64,000 nucleotides of DNA from an uncultured Opitutia bacterium (GTDB lineage Bacteria; Verrucomicrobiota; Verrucomicrobiia; Opitutales; Opitutaceae). The notes beneath the pieces are model-generated. The model was not told the origin of the DNA. It worked only from the letters and a program-made list of their open reading frames with translations, and searched no databases. Below, one piece after another: positions 57,277-64,000 of this stretch. The stretch lies in assembly GCA_903862955.1 (NCBI GenBank), contig CAIPAH010000016.1, forward strand, positions 62,001-126,000, given 5' to 3'. A program made the translations under genes and the position numbers. The number at the start of each line of letters is the position of its first letter. The first letter of the stretch is position 1.

Positions 57277-59865
57277 ATGAATTTCATCCTCAAAATGGCG
57301 TGGCGGGACTCGCGGGCTTCGCGACGGCGGCTGGCGTTGTATTCGCTGTCGATCGTGCTCGGGATCGCCGCGCTCACCGGCATCGGCTCGCTGGGCGACA
57401 ACCTCCGGCGGACGGTCGAGCTGCAGACGAAATCCCTGCTGGGCTCCGACCTCGCGGTCACGTCGCGCAAGCCCTTCGACGACGCGGCCATGGCGTATTT
57501 CCGCAGCGTTGGCGGCGAGATTTCGACGGAGGTCGCGTTCACCTCGCAGCTCAATTTCGTGAAACACCCCGGCGAGCGGAAGCTCGTGCAGTTGGTGGCG
57601 ATGGACGGGAAATTTCCGTTCTACGGCGAGGCGGTCACGATGCCGGCCGGTGCGCTGGCGAAGCTCGCCGACAACCAGTCGGTAGTGCTGGAGGAGACGC
57701 TACTGGTGCAGTTCGGAGTGGAGATCGGCGACGAGGTGCGGCTCGGCAGCGCGACGTTCAAGGTGGTGGGCGCGTTGAAGAAAATCCCGGGCGATGCCGC
57801 GATCATCGCGCTGTTTTCGCCGCGGGTTTACCTCTCGATGGGGGCGCTCCAGTCCACGGGTTTGCTGAAGAAGGACGGCTTCGCGCGTCACCGCGTGCAC
57901 TTCAAGCTGCCGGCGACGACCGATCCCGACCAGCTGGCGAAGGCGATGAAGGAGAAATTCAAGGGCGTGCGCTACAATTTCGACACGGTGGAGGAGCGGA
58001 AGCGCCAGCTCGGGACGATGCTGCAGGACGTCTATTCCTTCCTGAGCCTGGTGGGTTTCGTCGCCCTCTTCCTCGGTGCGGTGGGCGTGGCGAGCGCCAT
58101 TCATGTGTACATCCGCCAGAAAATCGCGACCGTCGCGGTGCTGCGCTGCCTGGGCGCGAGCGGGCGGACGGGTTTTGCCATCTATCTCGTGCAGGGAATC
58201 GGCCTCGGCGTGCTGGGCTCGGTGCTGGGCGCCACGCTGGGCGTGGCGGTGCAGTTCATCCTGCCCGTCGTGCTGAAGGACTTTCTGCCGTTCGAGGTGC
58301 AGCTGTTCGTGTCATGGGTCGCGCTGGCGAAGGGCGCGGCGGCGGGGCTGGTGATCTGCGTGCTGTTCACGCTGCTGCCGCTGCTCGCGGTGCGGCGCGT
58401 GTCGCCGCTGGTGGCGCTGCGCTCCGCCCTGGGCGAAAACACGAAGATGGATCCGCTCACGCCCGTCGTCTACGTCGGGATCGCGGCCGCGGTGGTGGGA
58501 TTTTCCATCCTCCAGACTGGTCACTGGAAGACTGGGCTCGGCTTCTCCGCGATGATGGCCTTCAGCTTCGGCGTGCTGGGTGGCGTGGCGCAGCTGGTGT
58601 CCTGGGCGGCAAAGAAATTCGTGCCGCGCCGGCCGCTGACCTACGTCGTGCGGCAGGGACTCGCGAACCTGCACCGGCCCAACAACCGGACGGTGCTGCT
58701 GCTGCTGTCGCTCGGGCTGGGGTCGTTTTTGATGATCAACCTCGTCCTCGTGCGCGCGACGCTGAGCGACAAAATCATGGGCGTGGGCGCGGGGGCGCGG
58801 CCGAACCTCATGTTTTTCGATATCCAGGACGACCAGTTTGCGCCGCTGCAGAAGATCCTGCGCACGGAAGGTGCGCCCATCCTCGTGTCGGCGCCCATCG
58901 TGACGATGAAGCTCGAGTCGGTCCGCGGCCGGCCGGTGGCGGAGTTGCTCAAGGATGAGGCCGTGGTTTCAGCGGAATCGCCCGACGCCCGCAACCGGGC
59001 GGAGCGGGCGGAGGCGCGGGAGAAGGGCAAGATCCCGGCGTGGACGCTGACGCGCGAGTATCGTTCGAGTTATCGCGCGCAGCTCGGTGACACCGAGAAG
59101 ATTTCCTCGGGCGAATGGATCGGGCGCGCCCGGCCCGGCGAGGCGCGCGTGCCGATCTCGGTCGAGGAGGGTTTGGGCAAGGAACTGCAGCTCGCGCTGG
59201 GCGATGAACTCGTCTTCGACGTGCAGGGCGTGCCGCTGAAGACCTACGTGGCCAGCCTGCGCACGGTGGAGTGGCAGCGGATGCAGCCAAATTTCTTCAT
59301 CCTGTTTCCCGAAGGCGTGCTGGAGCCCGCGCCCAAGACCTTCGCGGCGGCGGTGCGGGCCGAGACGCCGGCGATCGCGGCGCACGTCCAGCAGGCCGTG
59401 GCCAAGGCGCTGCCGGGCATCTCGACCATCGACCTCACGCTGATCCTCCAGACTTTCGACAGCATTTTTTCGAAGGTGGAATTCGTGGTCACGTTTATGG
59501 CCGGCTTTACCATCGTGACGGGCGTGGTGGTGCTGGCGGGCGCGGTCCTGAGCGGACGCTACCAGCGGGTGCGCGAGACGGTGCTGCTGCGCACGCTCGG
59601 CGCGACGCGGCGGCAGCTTCGGCAGATCCAGCTGGTTGAGTATGCCGTGCTCGGCGTGCTTGCGACCGTGACGGGCGGAGGGCTCGCGGTCATGGGCAAC
59701 GCACTGCTCGCAAAATTTGTGTTCAAGAGCGCCGTCGTGCTGCCCGTCCCCGCGCTCCTCGCCTCGATGGCCGTGGCCGTCGCCGTGACGCTCATCACCG
59801 GCCTGCTCGCCAACCGCGGGGTGGTGGATCATCCGCCATTGGAAGTTCTGCGCCAGGAGACGTGA
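57277..59865 (+). CDS. ybbP: ABC transporter permease YbbP (FtsX/MacB type)
   Basis: 862 aa with an N-terminal helix, a large periplasmic MacB_PCD domain (~50-270), three helices with FtsX-fold (VYSFLSLVGFVALFLGAVGV), a central helix block (~430-500), a second periplasmic domain and a second FtsX block (FVVTFMAGFTIVTGVVVLAG) near the end. With YbbA it should mobilise lipids, lipoproteins or lysophospholipids across the envelope; the divergent TesA partner fits that. The start is taken at the ATG giving MNFILKMAWRDSRASRRR. Confidence 0.9.
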   Translation: MNFILKMAWRDSRASRRRLALYSLSIVLGIAALTGIGSLGDNLRRTVELQTKSLLGSDLAVTSRKPFDDAAMAYFRSVGGEISTEVAFTSQLNFVKHPGERKLVQLVAMDGKFPFYGEAVTMPAGALAKLADNQSVVLEETLLVQFGVEIGDEVRLGSATFKVVGALKKIPGDAAIIALFSPRVYLSMGALQSTGLLKKDGFARHRVHFKLPATTDPDQLAKAMKEKFKGVRYNFDTVEERKRQLGTMLQDVYSFLSLVGFVALFLGAVGVASAIHVYIRQKIATVAVLRCLGASGRTGFAIYLVQGIGLGVLGSVLGATLGVAVQFILPVVLKDFLPFEVQLFVSWVALAKGAAAGLVICVLFTLLPLLAVRRVSPLVALRSALGENTKMDPLTPVVYVGIAAAVVGFSILQTGHWKTGLGFSAMMAFSFGVLGGVAQLVSWAAKKFVPRRPLTYVVRQGLANLHRPNNRTVLLLLSLGLGSFLMINLVLVRATLSDKIMGVGAGARPNLMFFDIQDDQFAPLQKILRTEGAPILVSAPIVTMKLESVRGRPVAELLKDEAVVSAESPDARNRAERAEAREKGKIPAWTLTREYRSSYRAQLGDTEKISSGEWIGRARPGEARVPISVEEGLGKELQLALGDELVFDVQGVPLKTYVASLRTVEWQRMQPNFFILFPEGVLEPAPKTFAAAVRAETPAIAAHVQQAVAKALPGISTIDLTLILQTFDSIFSKVEFVVTFMAGFTIVTGVVVLAGAVLSGRYQRVRETVLLRTLGATRRQLRQIQLVEYAVLGVLATVTGGGLAVMGNALLAKFVFKSAVVLPVPALLASMAVAVAVTLITGLLANRGVVDHPPLEVLRQET

Positions 59866-59912
59866 GCGCGCGGGTGCACGGGCGAGGGGCGGACGAGGCC
59901 GGATTTTAACTT

Positions 59913-59939
59913 GTCACTCGTCACTCAGCACTCGTCACT
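59913..59939. repeat. 7-bp-periodic GTCACTC array before slyD
   Basis: GTCACTC, GTCACTC, AGCACTC, GTCACTT, in the 80-bp ybbP-slyD gap, with no facing partner. It ends 7 bp before the slyD start and overlaps the position where a ribosome binding site would be. Confidence 0.75.
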
Positions 59940-59945
59940 TCCGCC

Positions 59946-60422
59946 ATGCCCCGCGTCGTCACTTTTCACTACACGCTGCGTGATCCCTCGGGTCGTGTGC
60001 TCGACACGTCGACGGGAGCCGAGTCGATCACGTATTTGGAAGGCTCCGGGACGATCATCGACGGCCTCGACCAGCGCCTGCGTTCCGCCCCCACCGGGTC
60101 CAAGCTCACGGTGGCGGTGCCGGCGAAGGAAGCCTACGGCGAGCGCGATCCCGCGCAGGTGCAGCGGGTGAAACGCGCGGTGCTGCCGGTGGCGGGGGAG
60201 TTGCAGGTCGGCGAGCGATTCCAGGCGGGCGAGGACCGGTATGCGCCCGTTGTCACCGTGGTGGCGATCGAGGGCGACGACGTGACCTTGGACGCCAATC
60301 ATCCGCTCGCGGGCGTGGACCTGACCTTTGAGGTCGAAATCACGGCGGCGCGCGCGGCGACGACCGCGGAGCTGGCGCACGGGCATGCGCATGGGGCGGA
60401 CGGAACCGGGCATTGCCAGTAA
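59946..60422 (+). CDS. slyD: FKBP-type peptidyl-prolyl isomerase SlyD
   Basis: 158 aa. FKBP half-domain [38 protein letters not shown], the inserted IF chaperone flap (~70-125: [20 protein letters not shown]), and closing strands [15 protein letters not shown]. The tail [14 protein letters not shown] is His-rich and metal-binding but shorter than in E. coli. Cytoplasmic foldase and nickel/metal chaperone. Confidence 0.92.
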   Translation: MPRVVTFHYTLRDPSGRVLDTSTGAESITYLEGSGTIIDGLDQRLRSAPTGSKLTVAVPAKEAYGERDPAQVQRVKRAVLPVAGELQVGERFQAGEDRYAPVVTVVAIEGDDVTLDANHPLAGVDLTFEVEITAARAATTAELAHGHAHGADGTGHCQ

Positions 60423-60449
60423 GTGGGCGGAGCCCCAACTTGACCGCCC

Positions 60450-61199
60450 ATGAAAATCCTCGGCATCGACATTGGCGGCTCGGCCTTGAAGGGCGCGCCC
60501 GTGGACTCGGCCACCGGACGGCTGCTGGCGGAACGGTTTCGCATTGAGACGCCGCAAGTCGTGACGCCCGCCACGATGGCGAAGCACGTCGCAGAGATCG
60601 CGCGGCATTTCAACTGGAAGGGCCCGATCGGCATCGGTTTCCCCGGCGTCATCCATGGCTCGCACATCCTGACTTCCGCAAATCTCCACCGGAAATTCAT
60701 CGGCTGCGACGGCGGCAAGCTGTTCGCGAAGGCGACGCGCTGCCCGGTGACGCTGACGAACGACGCGGCGGCGGCGGCCTTGGCGGAGATGCAGTTTGGC
60801 GCCGGGCGGGGTTTTCAAGGGAAGGCACTGTTGCTCACGCTCGGGACGGGCATTGGCTCGTCGTTGTGTTACCACGGCATGGTGGTGCCCTGTGAATTTG
60901 GCCATCTGCCGCTGCACGGAAAGTCCGCGGAGCGCTATGTGTCGTCGTCCGCGCGCAAGCGCCGCGGGTTGTCCTGGGCGAAGTGGGGGCGCGAGCTCAA
61001 CGACTACCTCGCCACGTTGGAGCAGATCCTGTGGCCCGAGTTGATCATCATCGGCGGTGGCGTGAGCTCGAAGAGCCGGAAGTTTTTCCCGTATCTCAAG
61101 ACCCGCGCGAAGCTCGTGCCGGCGAAGTTTCTCAATGAGGCGGGCATCGTCGGCGCGGCGCTCTCGATCGGGCGGCACGACGTCAAGGTGCGCCGCTGA
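60450..61199 (+). CDS. ppgK: polyphosphate glucokinase (ROK family)
   Basis: 249 aa. Phosphorylates glucose using polyphosphate (and often ATP). [17 protein letters not shown] (phosphate 1), [24 protein letters not shown] (sugar-binding Asn-Asp), [12 protein letters not shown], and the PpgK-type C-terminal segment [20 protein letters not shown] with [11 protein letters not shown]. The ROK zinc motif is absent, as usual for PpgK. Starts 27 bp after slyD. The 183-bp gap 61200-61382 downstream holds no recognised feature. Confidence 0.9.
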   Translation: MKILGIDIGGSALKGAPVDSATGRLLAERFRIETPQVVTPATMAKHVAEIARHFNWKGPIGIGFPGVIHGSHILTSANLHRKFIGCDGGKLFAKATRCPVTLTNDAAAAALAEMQFGAGRGFQGKALLLTLGTGIGSSLCYHGMVVPCEFGHLPLHGKSAERYVSSSARKRRGLSWAKWGRELNDYLATLEQILWPELIIIGGGVSSKSRKFFPYLKTRAKLVPAKFLNEAGIVGAALSIGRHDVKVRR

Positions 61200-61382
61200 T
61201 CCGCCGGGCGCCCCGCGTGCCGGCCGCATCGCGCCCGTCATCCGGCGTGCGAGGGCAGCAATTCGTCGCAGGCTTGGTCGCCGGCGAACCGCCGTTCATC
61301 GCAGATTACCGTTCATCCGTCGCAAACTTGCGCTTATGCACTTGAACCGCCCGGCTGGGGGGCGAAGAACCCGCGAGGACAT

Positions 61383-62456
61383 ATGGAACGCCGCTGGCTC
61401 AAATACACCGCGCTGTTGGGCTTCTGGGGCGTCGTTGGGCTGATCCTGACGATCGAGGTGTATTTCAACTACCGCGCGGAGATGAACGGCGTGGCGGTGG
61501 CGTTTTGGGACGTCGGCACGCCGCAATTCATTCGCGCCCTGATGTGGGGCCTGATGGCGCCACTGATCCTGCAGGCGCGGGAAAAGATGCCGCTCAGCCG
61601 CGGCCACTGGTTCGGCGGCGTGGGGTTCCACTTCTGTTTCAGCTTCCTGATCATGGCGGACTTCTACCTCAGCCGGATGCTGTTCGGCATGCTGGTGGTA
61701 GGCGACCCGCTCAGCAAATTCTGGCAGATGTCGCTCAACAACTTCTATGGGCGGAACATCATCGACATGGCCTTCTACTGGGCCGTGCTGGCCTTCGGGT
61801 TCAGCAACGAAATCTACCAGAAATACCGCAACGAGGAGCTGCGCTCGGCACAGTTGGAAACGCGGCTGATCGAGACGGAGCTCAAGGCGCTGCGCCAGCA
61901 GATGCACCCGCATTTCCTCTTCAACACGATGAACACGATCGCGGTGCTCGTCCGCGAAAAGAAGAATGACGAGGCCGTCACGCTCGTCGCCCGGCTCAGC
62001 ACCCTGTTGCGGATGGCGCTCGACAACACCGGCGTGCCCGAGGTCACGCTGCGCCAGGAGATGGATTTTCTCGGTCGTTACCTCGAGATCCAGCAGGCGC
62101 GGTTTTCGGACCGGCTGCAGGTGAAGGTCGAGATTTCGGCCGAGGCGATGGCCGCGCGCATCCCCAATCTCCTGCTCCAGCCGCTCGTGGAAAACGCCAT
62201 CCTGCACGGCATTGCGCCGCGGCCGGGCCCGGGGCACGTGGACGTGCTGGGCCGCGTCGAGGGTGGCAACCTCCACCTCGAGGTGCGCGACGACGGCCTC
62301 GGCTTCGATGGCACCAAGCGCGCGAAGGAGGGCATCGGTCTCGCCAACACGCGCGAGCGCCTCACCAAAATTTACGGCGCCCGGGGCCAGCTCCTGCTGC
62401 GCAGCGAGCCCGGCCGTGGCGTCTCCGTCCAAATCATCCTGCCCTACCGCGCATGA
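61383..62456 (+). CDS. LytS-type sensor histidine kinase
   Basis: 357 aa. An N-terminal membrane region of about four helices (residues ~8-155) is followed by a coiled linker and the His_kinase domain with QMHPHFLFNTMNTIAVL (phospho-His) and NLLLQPLVENAILHG (N-box), then DDGLGFDG and RSEPGRGVSVQI. No extracellular sensor domain is seen. Its stop overlaps the start of the response regulator (ATGA), so the two form a pair. Confidence 0.92.
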   Translation: MERRWLKYTALLGFWGVVGLILTIEVYFNYRAEMNGVAVAFWDVGTPQFIRALMWGLMAPLILQAREKMPLSRGHWFGGVGFHFCFSFLIMADFYLSRMLFGMLVVGDPLSKFWQMSLNNFYGRNIIDMAFYWAVLAFGFSNEIYQKYRNEELRSAQLETRLIETELKALRQQMHPHFLFNTMNTIAVLVREKKNDEAVTLVARLSTLLRMALDNTGVPEVTLRQEMDFLGRYLEIQQARFSDRLQVKVEISAEAMAARIPNLLLQPLVENAILHGIAPRPGPGHVDVLGRVEGGNLHLEVRDDGLGFDGTKRAKEGIGLANTRERLTKIYGARGQLLLRSEPGRGVSVQIILPYRA

Positions 62457-63277
62457 AAGCCAACCCCCCGGCATCCGGCCCCGCCACCCCCCGCATCCGC
62501 ACCATCATTGTTGACGACGAACCCGCGGCGCGCCGCGGCGTGCGCCTGCTGCTCGAACGCGACGGCGGCGTGGACATCGTGGGCGAGGCGGGCGGCGGCG
62601 CGGAGGCCGCGGAGCTCATCGCGCGCGAACGCCCCGAACTCGCGTTCCTCGATGTACAGATGCCGGGCTGCGACGGTTTCCAAGCGCTGGTCCGGGCCGG
62701 GGTGGGGCAGGCGCCGGCCGTGATCTTCGTCACCGCCTACGACGAACACGCGCTGCGGGCGTTCGAGGTGAACGCGGTGGATTATCTGCTGAAGCCCTAC
62801 GATGACCTGCGCTTCGCCGCCGCGCTTCAGCGGGGGAAGGACGAGGTGCGCCGCCGGCAGACCGACACCGTCAACTCGCGGCTGCACCAGTTGCTCGACT
62901 ACCTGCAGCAGGTTCCGCCGCCGGCGCCGCCGCCCGAAAACACGGCCGACCGGATCCTGCTCAAGTCGTCCGGGGAGATCTTCTTCCTCAAGGCCGAGGA
63001 GATCGACTGGATCGAGGCCGAGGGCGACTACATGAAATTCCATGTGAACGGCCGCACGCACCTGATGCGGGAAACGATGGCCCGGCTCGAGGCGCGGCTG
63101 GATCCGAAGCATTTCATCCGCATCCACCGCTCGACCATCGTAAACATCGACCGGCTCCGGAAGCTCAGCCCGTCGTTTGCGGGCGAGTATGCCGTGATCC
63201 TGCACGACGGGACGAAGCTGAAACTCAGCCGCGGCTACCACGAACGCATCGCGGCGCTGCTGAAACAGGCGCTCTGA
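62453..63277 (+). CDS. LytTR-family response regulator
   Basis: 274 aa. Receiver domain (IIVDDEPAARRGVRLLLER, phospho-Asp in LAFLDVQMPG, FVTAYDEHALRAFEV, KPYDD), a Pro-rich linker (~155-170) and a LytTR DNA-binding domain (LKAEEIDWIEAEGDYMKFHV, FIRIHRSTIVNIDRLRKL). Partner of the kinase encoded just upstream. Typical targets are exopolysaccharide, autolysis or virulence genes; none can be named here. Confidence 0.93.
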   Translation: MKANPPASGPATPRIRTIIVDDEPAARRGVRLLLERDGGVDIVGEAGGGAEAAELIARERPELAFLDVQMPGCDGFQALVRAGVGQAPAVIFVTAYDEHALRAFEVNAVDYLLKPYDDLRFAAALQRGKDEVRRRQTDTVNSRLHQLLDYLQQVPPPAPPPENTADRILLKSSGEIFFLKAEEIDWIEAEGDYMKFHVNGRTHLMRETMARLEARLDPKHFIRIHRSTIVNIDRLRKLSPSFAGEYAVILHDGTKLKLSRGYHERIAALLKQAL

Positions 63278-63451
63278 GGATCGTGGAAGCGCGAAAGGGC
63301 GGAAGCGCGGAGAACGGCGGGGTGGTTTCCACTGCAGGAGCGGCTTTACGCCGCGAGGCTCGCAATCATTCGCGGGATAAACCCGCTCCTACATTCAATC
63401 TGGACCACGATCCGATTCCCGGAATCCGCGCTTTGGCGTTTCCGCGATCCT
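63277..63451. repeat. inverted 8-bp-periodic arrays enclosing a REP hairpin
   Basis: Left arm 63277-63303 and right arm 63425-63451 are inverted copies, 23 of 27 matching, with units GGAAGCGC, GAAAGGGC, GGAAGCGC. Inside, 63336-63390 is a GGAGCGG...CCGCGAG / CGCGGGATAAACCCGCTCCT hairpin. The 387-bp gap 63278-63664 contains no supported gene. The nested layout matches that at 25631-25784. Confidence 0.75.
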
Positions 63452-63664
63452 CGGACGGCCTGCGCCGGAGTGCGGCGGTTGCGCGACGGGATTTTCCCGC
63501 GTGTGGAATCCTGCGACCCGAATATGAGACGGAAAACGACGGCGCGGGCAGCCGGATTTATGACAATTTTCCGGGTGAACGCGCGCCGGCTTTGATTGGC
63601 CGCGAAGTCGCCGGGGTTGGTCGCATTTCTGCGACTGGGGAATCCGTCATGCGGTTCTACCAGC

Positions 63665-64000
63665 GTGAAACCACTCCTGCGCCTGCTCTTCTGGCTGTTG
63701 TGGCCCGGCCTGCTCGCCGGCGCCACGCCGCTGGAGTACGCGCGGCACGCGCAGGCGATGCTCGGCGCGGAAACCTGGTCGGAGGTGATCCGGATCGAAA
63801 ACACCTCGGCCCACGGCGCATATCCCGCGACGGTCTACGCGCTGGTGTTCGAGTCGGCGGGGATCCTCTGGTTCTACACTGACACCGACGGCACGCAGAG
63901 CTTTTCGCTGCATCTCGACCGGCTGGCGGAGGAGAAAGCGGATTTCGCCCCGCTGCTCCGGGCGATCGATCCGGGCTTCGTGCGCTGGTCGGTCGTGCCG
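63665..64000 (+). CDS. exported protein of unknown function, cut by right edge
   Basis: 112 codons to the window edge from a GTG giving (M)KPLLRLLFWLLWPGLLAGA, a signal peptide. The mature start is TPLEYARHAQAMLGAETWSE. A beta-strand-rich domain follows (YALVFESAGILWFYTDTDGT). No family recognised from this part; the C-terminus lies outside the window. Its position after the LytS/LytTR pair and a long repeat-filled gap suggests its own promoter. Confidence 0.6.
   Translation, partial: MKPLLRLLFWLLWPGLLAGATPLEYARHAQAMLGAETWSEVIRIENTSAHGAYPATVYALVFESAGILWFYTDTDGTQSFSLHLDRLAEEKADFAPLLRAIDPGFVRWSVVP

Noticed and set aside
63283-63882. 199-codon plus frame after the LytTR gene
   Set aside because: It passes through repeats and overlaps the signal-peptide frame at 63665 in another register, which is the better candidate.

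Overview
The window is a GC-rich chromosomal segment whose gene content points to a member of the Verrucomicrobiota, most likely Opitutaceae or a close relative. The pointers are two long beta-strand-repeat proteins with a PEP-CTERM-like tail, an ECF sigma factor next to a large anti-sigma/VWA protein, an 11-subunit complex I with two NuoM proteins, PPi-dependent phosphofructokinase and polyphosphate glucokinase, and dense short dispersed repeats. This assignment is inference from gene families; no rRNA gene is present. One tRNA-Leu(UAG) was found. No CRISPR array, phage or classical transposase was found.

Layout. 1-4774 (minus): sugar cluster with a GH78 rhamnosidase (cut by the left edge), an SMP-30 lactonase, an SDR dehydrogenase and an enolase-superfamily sugar-acid dehydratase, which fits oxidative L-rhamnose-type catabolism. 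5034-8101 (plus): a stub of clpB joined to the tail of opgG, an unknown gene, then intact opgH (osmoregulated periplasmic glucan synthesis). 8162-12919: phosphatidylserine decarboxylase, a desaturase-Rieske-NqrF-like fusion, tRNA-Leu, a methyltransferase and a ferredoxin. 13314-25623 (plus): nuoABCD-I-HJKLMMN without nuoEFG. 25801-31908 (minus): GltD-like, DHOD-like and NifJ. 32148-35931: pfp, threonine dehydratase, glyoxalase and an OGG1-type glycosylase. 35910-42076 (minus): a secreted protein, an oligopeptide-binding lipoprotein, and a heterodimeric ABC exporter preceded by what looks like a leader-peptide attenuator. 42284-52460: ECF sigma, anti-sigma/VWA protein and two PEP-CTERM proteins. 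52654-56032 (minus): an exported Cys-rich peptide, a class III cyclase, a cupredoxin-like protein and TesA. 56098-64000 (plus): ybbA-ybbP split by a small GxxExxY-nuclease element, then slyD, ppgK, a LytS/LytTR pair and a partial gene.

How parts may work together: pyruvate:ferredoxin oxidoreductase, a ferredoxin divergent from nuo, and a complex I lacking its NADH-input module suggest a ferredoxin-fed respiratory entry. PPi-PFK and polyphosphate glucokinase suggest phosphate-polymer-based glycolysis.

The most unusual material is (i) a 474-bp unit with 29-bp inverted termini carrying a PD-(D/E)XK-type GxxExxY gene, inserted inside an otherwise conserved gene pair; (ii) more than a dozen loci with the same architecture (tandem 7-9 bp units, usually in facing pairs) but no gene, some within coding sequence; and (iii) the putative ribosome-sensing attenuator in front of the ABC exporter.
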